64,000 nt of DNA, taken from contig CANMIP010000012.1 of the NCBI GenBank assembly GCA_947497945.1, forward strand, positions 62,001 to 126,000, written 5' to 3'. The DNA is from an uncultured Tropicimonas sp. Lineage in GTDB: Bacteria; Pseudomonadota; Alphaproteobacteria; Rhodobacterales; Rhodobacteraceae. A program made the translations under genes and the position numbers. Positions 8,419 through 16,693 of the stretch are shown here, piece after piece (the stretch's first letter is position 1; the number at the start of each line of letters is the position of its first letter). The notes beneath the pieces are model-generated. The model saw nothing but the letters and a program-made list of their open reading frames with translations, made no database searches and had not been told where the DNA came from.

Positions 8419-9066
8419 GGGAGCGTGCTTTCCAGCGTGTCAATAGCGGTCAGGACATTGTCGACATGCGCCTCGGCCGCGACATCGAGATCCTTGGTCG
8501 CATAGGCCATCCGCGAAACGCCATTGCCGGGGCGGCTCTTGGAGGTCACGCGCAGGCTTCCGGTGATCGTCCCGCTGCGCGAGGTGACTTTCGGCGTCGA
8601 CACACGCGGCTCGTGTTTCTTCAGCGAGGACACGTAGCTGTCGACATTCGTGGCGCCAGTAGAGCGCATGGCGTTGACATGGGCCCGGTTCGTGCGACCA
8701 AGTCCGCTGACCACGCCGTTCACCAGCCGGTTGTCGGATTTGACCTGGCCCTCCACGACCCTCAGCTGCGCATTGCGGCGGTTGTGCTGGATTTTTTCTG
8801 CACATCGGCCTGGTAGCCGCCCGCCGCGCCTGCAATCGCGCCCATGAGGCGACCCGTCAGAACGTTATCACCCTGAGAGACGGCGCAATCCGCTTCTGGG
8901 GTGCGGCCCGCACCTGCTCGAACGGCACCCGAAAGATTTTGCACGGGTCATTCTTCGAAACCTGCACCGTCGGCTTCGAGGTGATCGGGCTCGTCGCATC
9001 GACGCAGCGCGACGCCGACAGCGAGCAAACCATCGAGAGGGTCGCTGCTGTCCTCGACTGTCCCAT
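8415..9066 (-). pseudogene. Frameshifted small secreted or envelope protein with glycine-zipper segment
   Basis: Coding-like sequence runs through three frames on the minus strand. From 9066 to about 8868 one frame gives a short exported-looking N terminus. A second frame, to 8762, carries a Gly/Ala-rich LMGAIAGAAGGY segment that resembles a glycine zipper. A third frame, from about 8790 to 8415, gives a basic, Ser/Thr-rich C terminus. The last switch falls exactly on a run of six A (CAG AAA AAA TCC), where a -1 slip would restore the long frame. It may be a pseudogene, a sequencing error in the homopolymer, or a slippage-dependent gene. Its stop overlaps the protease start. Confidence 0.45.
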
Positions 9067-9727
9067 GGCCCATTCAGCGAAAAACTCGGAGAACGCGCCA
9101 GGATCTCCGGCCGGGTTGTCGCGGGGCCAAGGTCGATCGGGGCGGATCCCGAAGAGAAGCCGTTTCTCAAGGCCCTCGCGCCGGGCAACTGGTCCGGAAA
9201 CCGGGTCTGCCTGACGCTCCTGTCACGGGATCGACGGTGAGCCAATCCCCAAGGGCTCGGTTCTCTGGATCGGATCCGATGCCTGGAGAGAGGCCGGCTC
9301 CTTTGCCTTTTTCGGCCAGGCCGTCATCGGGGAAGTCGCCTCTGCCGGGGAAACCCGGCTTGTGTCGGGCGGCAGTTTCGAGCTTCGCCAGCCGGGCTTC
9401 CTGAACTCGAACATCCTGAGCGTGAAGACGGGCGAGTTCTTCACGGGAGACCAGATCCAGATCGTCGAGCGGTCCGGCGCCGCCCCGGTCGATGTCTCGG
9501 GCTTCTTCATCCCCGACGAGGCCGGGATGCTGGTGCATGCCGCATCGCCGCTTGGGCGGAACGTGATCAGGGTGGACCGGCTCGGGACCGAGCCTTCGAG
9601 GATCTCGTCCAATGTTGTGGACCGAAGCCTGACGGACCCGTTCCTGCTGTTCGTGTCCCTGATACCGGCCGTTGTTCTGACCGTGCTGCAGCTCTTCTCA
9701 TCTTTTGTTCCGGGCAGGAAACCCTGA
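9064..9727 (+). pseudogene. Frameshifted or truncated membrane-anchored protein of unknown function
   Basis: Two plus-strand frames look protein-like and appear to be parts of one gene. The first (to about 9240) includes ARISGRVVAGP and LAPGNWSGNRVCLTLLSRD. The second runs from about 9225 and continues PKGSVLWIGSDAW to 9727, ending in a clear transmembrane helix (LFVSLIPAVVLTVLQLF) and a short basic tail. A one-base shift near 9225-9240 joins them. No convincing start codon was found, and the 5' end abuts the decayed minus-strand gene. The longest intact piece (9362-9727, 121 aa) could in principle still be translated. The protein family was not recognised. Confidence 0.4.
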
Positions 9728-9777
9728 CCTGCGGCATGGCCCGAAAGGCGGGGATCCGCGCCTGCTCGTGAAACGCT

Positions 9778-11511
9778 TCAGTAGAAATAGGGGATATCTC
9801 GCTCCCTGGCGGCGTCCACCCAGGATGGCACGAAAGGCACGACCTTGTCCTGCGACGGGACCGATATCTCGATGAAATCCGCTCCGGGCGCCTCGATGGC
9901 GCTGCGGAGCGTCTCCTCGATCTGGTCCTCATGCGCAATCCGCGTGGCCCGGAAACCGAAGGCTTCCGCGAGCTTGCAGTAATCCACGGCGCCGAAATCG
10001 GTGGACCAGGGCTCGTCCGATCCCTCCAGAAGCTGCGCCTCGGCCCGTATCCAGCCGAAACTGTCGTTTCGCATCAGGATGATGGTCATGTTGCGCCCGC
10101 TGCGCCGGATGGTCTCCAGGTCTCCCATCACGAAGGCGAAGGAGCCGTCCCCTGTCAGCGAGATGACCGGCCCGTCCTGCGCATGAAGCGCGCCGAGGCC
10201 CGCCGGCACCGCATAGCCAAGCGACCCCATGGAATAATTGGTCAGGTATCGCCGCCCCGCGGTCCGGACCGAGAGCAGGGCCGAGGGATAGATGGCGGCA
10301 ATGCCCGGCTCGGCGGTGACGATGGCCGTGTCGGGCAGGAGCCGGTCAAGCGCCTGTGCCAGCTTGACAGGGGAGAGCGTTCCCTCCGGCATCTTCACGT
10401 TGGAATTGAAGGCCGTTTCCAGCGCGGCCTGCTTTTCCGGGGTCACATCGACCCGGGGGCGGGTGGCGTCCGGGGCCGTGGCCTCGAGGATGCGCAGCAT
10501 GTGCTCAAGGCTCGCCCGCGCGTCCCCGACAAGGCCGACCTCGACCGGGAAGCTGTTGCCGATATGGGCCTCGGCGATGTCGAGATGGATGAAGGATTTG
10601 GTTGCCGGATCGCCATAGAGGCTCCAGTGGTCGGTGGAGCTGGAATCCGTGTTCGTCCCGACAAAGAAGACGAGATCGGCCTCGCGCAGATAGGCGTTCG
10701 AATAGGCCATCCCGCCGCGCGCGCCGATCACGCGCAGGGCCAGCGGATGGGTCTCGGGAATGACACCCTTGCCGGCTGTCGTCGTCGCAACCGGAACCTG
10801 CAACCGTTCGGCCAGCGCCAGGATGCCATCGGTCGCGCCCGATATCAGCCCGCCCTGCCCGCAGACAATCACCGGCTTGCGCGCGCCAAGCAGCAGGTCC
10901 AGCGCCGATTTCAGCTTGCCGTGATCGGCAACCGGACGATGCGCCGGGTAGGACCGGTACTCCGGCTCCGCATAGAGATCCCCCACGCGGCCAACCTGCC
11001 GGAACACATCCACCGGGACGCGGATATGGACCGGGGCCGGCCTGCCGGAGGTTGCCACGCGAAAGGCGCGGCGAAGCAGGAAGGGGATCTCCGCAACATT
11101 GGTCAGCAGAAAGGATTCCTTGGAGATCGGCGCATAGAGGGCCGTCTGGTCGATGCCCGTCAGCCCATGGCGCTTGTCCTGGTTGATCGGAATATCGGAG
11201 CTGAAGAAGATCACGGGGACCGAGCTGAGGAAGGCCTCCGTCACGCCGGGGCTGCAATGGGTGACACCGGGGCTGGGGGCTTCCAGCACGGCCGGGCGAC
11301 CGGTCAGTTTCGCATAGGCCTCGGCCGCGAAGGAGGCCGTGCGTTCGTCGCGGGTCAGCACGTAGCGGATGTCCGACTGCTCCGTCCAGCCATCATACCA
11401 GCCAAGCGTGGTCTCGCCGGGCAGCCCGAAGACATGCGTGACCCCGTGCAGCTCCAGCATCATCAGGATAACCTGGGCTCCGGTCATTTCCGGGGGAAGT
11501 GTCGGGACCAT
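9778..11511 (-). CDS. Thiamine-pyrophosphate-dependent enzyme, acetolactate-synthase-like
   Basis: This is a 577-aa three-domain ThDP enzyme (PYR, central and PP domains). The cofactor-activating glutamate is E56 in the TRDERTASF motif. The PP-domain motif is GDGSFAFVMGD followed by RND, where the usual family ending is NN. Such enzymes decarboxylate 2-oxoacids or cleave or ligate C-C bonds; the reaction here is not known. The ATG at 11511 is the natural start. It lies downstream of the LysR gene on the same strand and is divergent from the TctCBA operon that encodes a second ThDP enzyme, so both probably act in one pathway. True acetolactate synthase is unlikely, since no small subunit gene is present. 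Confidence 0.82.
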   Translation of the reverse strand: MVPTLPPEMTGAQVILMMLELHGVTHVFGLPGETTLGWYDGWTEQSDIRYVLTRDERTASFAAEAYAKLTGRPAVLEAPSPGVTHCSPGVTEAFLSSVPVIFFSSDIPINQDKRHGLTGIDQTALYAPISKESFLLTNVAEIPFLLRRAFRVATSGRPAPVHIRVPVDVFRQVGRVGDLYAEPEYRSYPAHRPVADHGKLKSALDLLLGARKPVIVCGQGGLISGATDGILALAERLQVPVATTTAGKGVIPETHPLALRVIGARGGMAYSNAYLREADLVFFVGTNTDSSSTDHWSLYGDPATKSFIHLDIAEAHIGNSFPVEVGLVGDARASLEHMLRILEATAPDATRPRVDVTPEKQAALETAFNSNVKMPEGTLSPVKLAQALDRLLPDTAIVTAEPGIAAIYPSALLSVRTAGRRYLTNYSMGSLGYAVPAGLGALHAQDGPVISLTGDGSFAFVMGDLETIRRSGRNMTIILMRNDSFGWIRAEAQLLEGSDEPWSTDFGAVDYCKLAEAFGFRATRIAHEDQIEETLRSAIEAPGADFIEISVPSQDKVVPFVPSWVDAARERDIPYFY

Positions 11512-11571
11512 TCTCGTCTCCTGGATCTGCGGGTGGAACGCTGGCGCCGGGGGCGGCGCGGACAGGCCGGA

Positions 11572-12516
11572 TCAGCGTCCCACGCGAACGACATTCTCGG
11601 AGTCCTCGTCGAACTCCCACGGACGGTAGAGGCGGAATTTGGCTTTCAGGAATTCCACGAAGGCGCGCAGGTTCGGCGCCATGCCGCGATGCGGCTGGAA
11701 GACGATACTGAAATCGACCGAAGGTCCGCGGAACTCCGGAAGCACCCTGGTCAACTCGCCCCGGCGTATGTGCTCATGCGTCATCCAGGCCGGAAGCAGG
11801 GACACGCCCAACCCGTCCAGCGTCATCCGCAGAAGCGCTTCGTGGTCTTTCACCGAAAGCCTCGGGGTGACGCGCTTCACCGTCACCTCCTCGCCGCGCC
11901 GGATCTCGATATCCGCCGGTCCGTAATAGATCCTGCTGGCCAGGAAGGCATGGTCGTCCAGGTCCGCGGGCGTCCCAAGTGCGGGCGCCCCGGCCAGGTA
12001 GGACGGGCTGGCATAGAAATACTGCGTCGAGGAGCCGATGGAGATTGCGCAAAGCGACTCGTCCTCGATCTCTCCCTTGCGCACCGCGACATCGATCCGC
12101 TCGTCCCGGAAGTCGATCTTGCGGCTGGTGATCGTCAGGTTCAGCCGCACATCCGGATTGGCCTGCAGGAATTCCGGCAGCAGCGGAAGGATATAGGCCC
12201 GTCCCAGGGTCTCGGGCAGGCTGACATTCAGCACCCCGCTGGGGCTTGCATGCATCGCCTTGATCGCATGATCGGCGTCGCGGGCCTCGGCCACGAGCCT
12301 GGCGCAATGCTCGTAATAGACGCGCCCGGTTTCGGTCAGCGTCATCGAGCGCGTCGTCCGGTGCAGCAGCGTCATCCCGAGGCGCTCTTCCAGCAGCGCG
12401 ATTCGGCGGGAGACGTTCGATTTCGACATCTGCACCACTTCCGCGGCACCGGAAAAACTGTTCTGTTCCACGACAGCGGCAAAGATCGCCATATCAGTCA
12501 GCAGGTCGGTATGCAT
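11572..12516 (-). CDS. LysR family transcriptional regulator
   Basis: This 314-aa protein has an N-terminal winged helix-turn-helix at about residues 1-60 (FSGAAEVVQMSKSNVSRRIALLEERLG) and a LysR effector-binding domain. It belongs to the subgroup that opens with a helix similar to TDMAIFAAVVEQ. It is divergent from tctC, the normal position for a LysR activator of that operon, and precedes the ThDP enzyme gene on its own strand. The repeated TGCAATT motifs in the intergenic region are candidate binding sites. Confidence 0.88.
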   Translation of the reverse strand: MHTDLLTDMAIFAAVVEQNSFSGAAEVVQMSKSNVSRRIALLEERLGMTLLHRTTRSMTLTETGRVYYEHCARLVAEARDADHAIKAMHASPSGVLNVSLPETLGRAYILPLLPEFLQANPDVRLNLTITSRKIDFRDERIDVAVRKGEIEDESLCAISIGSSTQYFYASPSYLAGAPALGTPADLDDHAFLASRIYYGPADIEIRRGEEVTVKRVTPRLSVKDHEALLRMTLDGLGVSLLPAWMTHEHIRRGELTRVLPEFRGPSVDFSIVFQPHRGMAPNLRAFVEFLKAKFRLYRPWEFDEDSENVVRVGR

Positions 12517-12723
12517 CTCGGGCGCGCCCCTTGATTGTTCTACTGGATAAACAAAGAATGCAATTCTCTTGCAATTGTCAATTCTACGGGACTACCGTAC
12601 GCAGGTAAAGCTCCTTCGGTCGGGTTCGATTCCCCGGGATATCGGCGCCGGGCAGAGGAGCTTTCGGGATGTGGGACGGAGGACCCCGCAGCCCGGGAAA
12701 GACAAAAAACAGGGAGGACACAC
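12517..12723. promoter_or_regulatory. lysR/tctC divergent control region
   Basis: The region contains an AT-rich patch (about 12536-12592) with direct repeats TGCAATT at 12559-12565 and 12570-12576, 11 bp apart. The second lies within TTG-N7-CAA (12569-12581), a dyad of the kind LysR proteins use. A clear Shine-Dalgarno AGGGAGG for tctC is at about 12711-12717. Regulation by the divergent LysR is inferred. Confidence 0.45.
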
Positions 12724-13701
12724 ATGAAACTCACAACGACCTTGAAAGCGACAGCTGCCGCCATTGCGGCCCTCGTCGCTGTCTCGACGACACCGGCCCA
12801 AGCCGTCGAGCTGCCTTGCTCCACCGCCAAGCTGATCGTGCCCTGGGGCCCCGGCGGCGGCACCGCCGTGATCTTCGGCATCTTCGAGAAGGCCATCGAT
12901 GCGACCGACGCGCCGACCAAGATCAAGGTCGTGACCGTCCCCGGTCAGGGCGGCGGACAGGGCGCCAAGGAGGCGCATGGCGCAAAGCCGGACGGCTGCA
13001 CGCTCTTCGCCATCCACCAGCACCTCGTGGTGAACTACATCAACGGCGTCACGGATTTCAGCTGGGACGGGTTCGAGCCGGTCGCCATGCTGACCGACAC
13101 GCCCGAGATCATCGGCGCGGGCGGCCATGTCCCCTATGACGATCTCGAAGGCATGCTGGCCGCAGCCAAGGACGCCCCGGGCGAGATCCCGACCGGTGTT
13201 TCCATGGGCGCTACAAGCCACTTCCTCTGGATCATGCTTGGCGCCAAGACCGGCACCGATTTTGCCTATGTTCCGTTCCAGGGCGGCACGGCGGGCCGGA
13301 TCACCGGGCTCATGAATGCCTCCATCGACCTGGGTGGCATCAACATGGCCGCCGCGCGGACCCAGCGGGACGACGGTGCGCTCAAGGCCTTCGCGATAGC
13401 CGCCGACGAGCGCAGCCCGCTCATTCCGGACGTGCCGACGCTCAAGGAACTCGGCGTGGACATGAACTACTCTCTCACCCGCGGCATCATGCTGCCCAAG
13501 GGGACGCCGCCGGAAATCGTCGAGTACTGGGCCGAGGTCTTCAAGAGTCCGACCGAGGATGCCGCCTTCGTCGAGGAGCAGGCCGCCAAGGGGACCGAGG
13601 TTCTCTATCTCGGGCCGCAGGAATATGCCGCCTGGTGGAAGGACACCGAGACCGGGTTCCTCGATGCCGCCAAGGAACTGAAGGTCGGCCGTTTCCAGTA
13701 A
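12724..13701 (+). CDS. tctC: Tripartite tricarboxylate transporter substrate-binding protein
   Basis: This 325-aa periplasmic receptor belongs to the TTT family. The ATG at 12724 follows AGGGAGGACACAC and gives a standard signal peptide with cleavage after AQA; upstream in-frame codons from 12535 are discarded. The family hallmark IVPWGPGGGT lies near the mature N terminus, and a PFQGGTAGRITGLM-type loop forms part of the carboxylate site. TTT receptors bind carboxylates of many kinds, so citrate should not be assumed. It is the first gene of the tctCBA operon. Confidence 0.92.
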   Translation: MKLTTTLKATAAAIAALVAVSTTPAQAVELPCSTAKLIVPWGPGGGTAVIFGIFEKAIDATDAPTKIKVVTVPGQGGGQGAKEAHGAKPDGCTLFAIHQHLVVNYINGVTDFSWDGFEPVAMLTDTPEIIGAGGHVPYDDLEGMLAAAKDAPGEIPTGVSMGATSHFLWIMLGAKTGTDFAYVPFQGGTAGRITGLMNASIDLGGINMAAARTQRDDGALKAFAIAADERSPLIPDVPTLKELGVDMNYSLTRGIMLPKGTPPEIVEYWAEVFKSPTEDAAFVEEQAAKGTEVLYLGPQEYAAWWKDTETGFLDAAKELKVGRFQ

Positions 13702-13709
13702 GCCTTTCC

Positions 13710-13737
13710 GCCCGCGCCGTCTCCTTTCGGCGCGGGC
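13710..13737 (+). other. Intercistronic GC hairpin between tctC and tctB
   Basis: A 10-bp perfect stem (GCCCGCGCCG / CGGCGCGGGC) with an 8-base loop begins 8 bases after the tctC stop. It repeats the pattern seen after the other binding-protein genes in this window. No T-run strong enough for full termination follows. Confidence 0.6.
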
Positions 13738-13761
13738 TCTCCCCCCCCATCGGGCGAAAAA

Positions 13762-14241
13762 ATGACACTCAACAGAGACTTCCTTACGGCGGTCGTATTC
13801 CTGCTGCTGACAGTGGGAATGTACGTGGCAACCTATTCCCTGCCGGAGCCGATGTTCAATCAGCTGGCATCCTGGACCTGGCCGCGGACGATTCTTGTAC
13901 CGCTGGGCCTGCTGTCGGTCGTGATGCTGATCCAGTCGCAGAAATCCGATCAGCCGGCGGCGACCCTTGGCGGCTTCCTCGCCTGGGCGAAAGAGAACGT
14001 GAACCCGTTTCTCTGCTTCGGGCTCTTCTTCCTCTTTCTTCTCACCCTGCCGACGCTGGGGATGCTGCTGGGCGGGCTGGCCTATGTCTTCCTGACCCTC
14101 TGCGTTCTGGGCGGCTGGCAGCCACGACAGATGGCGGTCCATGCCGGCATCTCGATCGTCTTCGTGACCGGCATGTGGGCAATCTTCTCTTTCGCGCTTG
14201 GCGTGGTCCTGCCGGAAGGCACGATCCTGAGGGTGTACTGA
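13762..14241 (+). CDS. tctB: TTT transporter small membrane subunit, TctB family
   Basis: This 159-aa inner-membrane protein has four hydrophobic segments (about residues 8-28, 42-58, 84-106 and 128-150), the TctB topology. It lies between tctC and tctA, the standard TTT order, and ends one base before tctA starts. The ATG at 13762 is preceded by a poor ribosome site (CGGGCGAAAAA). Confidence 0.85.
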   Translation: MTLNRDFLTAVVFLLLTVGMYVATYSLPEPMFNQLASWTWPRTILVPLGLLSVVMLIQSQKSDQPAATLGGFLAWAKENVNPFLCFGLFFLFLLTLPTLGMLLGGLAYVFLTLCVLGGWQPRQMAVHAGISIVFVTGMWAIFSFALGVVLPEGTILRVY

Positions 14242-14242
14242 C

Positions 14243-15895
14243 ATGTTCGAGAACCTCGCCCTTGCGATCCCGGAGTTGTTCACGCTCACCAACATGATGC
14301 TGATGATGGTCGGCACGACCGCGGGCCTTCTGGCCGGCGCGATCCCCGGCTTCACCATCGCCATGGCCGTGGTGCTCGTGCTGCCCTTCACCTTCACCAT
14401 GACGCCCGTGCAGGGCCTTGCCACGATGATCGCGGTCTATGTCGGCGGTCTGTCGGGCGGTCTGATGTCCGGCATCCTGACCGGCATTCCCGGCACGCCC
14501 TCCTCGGTCGCGACCACGTTCGACGGCTACCCGCTGGCGCGTTCCGGCAAGCCCGGCCTGGCGCTTGGCATCGGTGTCTGGTCGAGCTTCTTCGGCGGCG
14601 TCTTTGCGTCCATCGTGCTGATGCTGGTCGCGCCGCAACTGGCGCGGATCGGGCTGGAATTCCAGCCGGTCGACTATTTCTCGCTGGTCATCTTCGCGCT
14701 GACCGTGACGGCGAGCCTGGCCGGGGACCAGATGGTCAAGGGCCTGATGGCGGGCCTTGTCGGCCTGCTTGTGGCCACGGTCGGCTCGGATGTCGTCTTC
14801 GGCCAACCGCGCTTCACCTTCGGATTCGATGCGATGGAGCAGGGCTTCGCCTTCCTGCCGGTTCTGGTCGGCATCTTCGCCTTCGGCCGGCTGCTCGGCG
14901 ATGTGAAGAACCGCGAAAAGGCGCACCAACCGCTGGGCGGCGAGACCCATGTCGTCCATATCGACTATCTCGGCGCCATGCGCGAAGTGCTGCGCCGATG
15001 GGGCAACCTGCTGCGGTCTTCGGCCATCGGCGTTTTCGTCGGGGTCCTGCCCGCCGCCGGCTCCACGATCTCCAACATCCTGGCCTATGACCAGGCCAAG
15101 AAGACCTCCAAGGAACACGAGCAGTTCGGCAAGGGCGCCATTGACGGCATCATCGCGCCGGAGGCGGCCAACAACGCCACCGCCGGCGGCGCGCTCATCG
15201 TCATGATGGCGCTCGGCCTGCCCGGCGACATCATGACCGCGATCATGCTCGGCGCGCTGCTGATCCATGACGTGATCCCCAGCCCGTCCTTCATCTCGGA
15301 CGAGCCCAAGATTGCCTATGCCATCTTCCTCGCCTTCTTCGTGGCGAATTTCATGATGCTGGCGCTGCAATCGGTGACGCTGCGCGGCTTCGTCCTGATC
15401 ACCCGGGTCAAGCTCTACATGCTCTCGGCGGTGATCCTGTTCTACTGTGCCGTCGGCATGTTCGCGCTGAACAACGTCGCCTGGGACATGTGGACCCTCT
15501 TCTTCTTCGGCATTGTCGGCTTCTTCATGCGCGCGCTCGGCTTTCCCGTCGTGCCGCTGGTGCTCGGCGTCGTGCTTGGGCGGATCGCGGAAGCGCGCCT
15601 CTCCCAGGTCTTTGCCCGCAGCGACGATATCGGCGTCTTCCTCAGCCGCCCCTGGTCGCTCTTCTTCCTGCTGCTGGCCTGTTTCTCGATCGTCTTCCCG
15701 CTCTACCAGAAGCATCGCGGCACGGCGCCCTGGACCCGGTTCTACGTGCCGATCCTCCTGGTCGTCATGGCCTGGCCGGTCTTCCAGATGCCCGGATCCA
15801 TCCGGCCGGTGCTCGCCATCGGCATGGTGATCGGAGGGCTGGCACTGGCGGTCATCAACATCAAGCGCGGCTCCGCGCCGCAAGCAACCGAATAG
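14243..15895 (+). CDS. tctA: TTT transporter large membrane subunit, TctA family
   Basis: This is a 550-aa polytopic permease. TctA signatures are visible: GAIPGFTIAMAVVL near residue 32, the GLSGGLMSGILTGIPGTPSS loop, and the second repeat FVGVLPAAGSTISNILAY, showing the internal duplication of the family. It is slightly longer than the usual 500 aa because of extra C-terminal hydrophobic segments. It completes tctCBA and is followed after 9 bases by an SDR gene, so transport and catabolism are co-transcribed. Confidence 0.92.
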   Translation: MFENLALAIPELFTLTNMMLMMVGTTAGLLAGAIPGFTIAMAVVLVLPFTFTMTPVQGLATMIAVYVGGLSGGLMSGILTGIPGTPSSVATTFDGYPLARSGKPGLALGIGVWSSFFGGVFASIVLMLVAPQLARIGLEFQPVDYFSLVIFALTVTASLAGDQMVKGLMAGLVGLLVATVGSDVVFGQPRFTFGFDAMEQGFAFLPVLVGIFAFGRLLGDVKNREKAHQPLGGETHVVHIDYLGAMREVLRRWGNLLRSSAIGVFVGVLPAAGSTISNILAYDQAKKTSKEHEQFGKGAIDGIIAPEAANNATAGGALIVMMALGLPGDIMTAIMLGALLIHDVIPSPSFISDEPKIAYAIFLAFFVANFMMLALQSVTLRGFVLITRVKLYMLSAVILFYCAVGMFALNNVAWDMWTLFFFGIVGFFMRALGFPVVPLVLGVVLGRIAEARLSQVFARSDDIGVFLSRPWSLFFLLLACFSIVFPLYQKHRGTAPWTRFYVPILLVVMAWPVFQMPGSIRPVLAIGMVIGGLALAVINIKRGSAPQATE

Positions 15896-15904
15896 GACGA
15901 ATTC

Positions 15905-16690
15905 ATGGATCTTGGGATCAAAGGCAAAACGGCCCTGGTGCTCGGGGCCTCTCAGGGGCTGGGCGAAGCCATCGCGGAGAAACTCGCGGCCGAGGGCGCC
16001 AACCTCGTTCTCGTGGCCCGCAGCCAGGACAAGCTGGAGGCCAACGCGGCACGGCTGTCCGCCAGCCACGGCATCACGGCGCGCGCCCTGAGCGTGGATC
16101 TCTCGGATGCCGAGGCTGTCGCGGCCTTCGCCGCCGCTGTGCGGGACGAGATCAAGCCGGACATGCTGGTTGCCAATGCCGGCGGGCCGCCGCCCTCTGT
16201 CTCCACCGGGATTGATCAGGCCGTCTGGCAGCGCTCGGCCCAGATGTTGCTCTTCTCGATCATCCAGGTGACCGAGGCGGCGGTCGAGGCGATGAAGGTG
16301 AAAGGCTGGGGCCGCGTGCTTGCCATCGGCTCCTCCGGCGTCATCCAGCCGATCCCGAACCTCGCCGTTTCCAACACGATCCGCGGCGCGGTTGCCGGTT
16401 TCTGCAAGACCCTCGCGGCCGAGGTCGCCGGCGACGGCATCACCGTCAACATGATCCTGCCGGGCAAGATCGACACCGACCGCGTCGGCCAGCTCGACAC
16501 CGCCCGCGCCGGGCGCGAAGGCAAGACGCTGGAGCAGGTCCGCACCGAGATCGCCACCTCCCTGCCGATCAAGCGCTACGGGAAGCCGTCGGAATTCGCC
16601 TCCGTCGCGGCCTTCCTGCTGTCCGAGCCGGCCGGCTACGTGACCGGCCAGATGACTCGCGTCGATGGCGGGATGATCCGGAGTATCTGA
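15905..16690 (+). CDS. Atypical SDR family oxidoreductase lacking the YxxxK motif
   Basis: This 261-aa Rossmann-fold protein has the cofactor motif GASQGLG (residues 14-20) and NAGGPPP (91-97). The normal active-site Tyr-x3-Lys is missing: after SS143-144 the sequence reads NLAVSN, with Asn157 where Lys would stand and no aligned Tyr. A subgroup of SDRs with GGPPP and a Ser-Asn variant exists, so this is probably a real family trait and not damage. It could be a reductase using other residues, or a non-redox enzyme. It sits in the TctCBA operon between tctA and a ThDP enzyme gene (spacing 3 bases). Confidence 0.8.
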   Translation: MDLGIKGKTALVLGASQGLGEAIAEKLAAEGANLVLVARSQDKLEANAARLSASHGITARALSVDLSDAEAVAAFAAAVRDEIKPDMLVANAGGPPPSVSTGIDQAVWQRSAQMLLFSIIQVTEAAVEAMKVKGWGRVLAIGSSGVIQPIPNLAVSNTIRGAVAGFCKTLAAEVAGDGITVNMILPGKIDTDRVGQLDTARAGREGKTLEQVRTEIATSLPIKRYGKPSEFASVAAFLLSEPAGYVTGQMTRVDGGMIRSI

Positions 16691-16693
16691 GCC

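Noticed and set aside
9931-12534. Plus-strand open frame of 867 codons across the ThDP enzyme and LysR genes
   Set aside because: It is antisense to two clearly conserved genes, has Arg/His/Gly-rich low-information composition and is explained by GC-rich codon bias.
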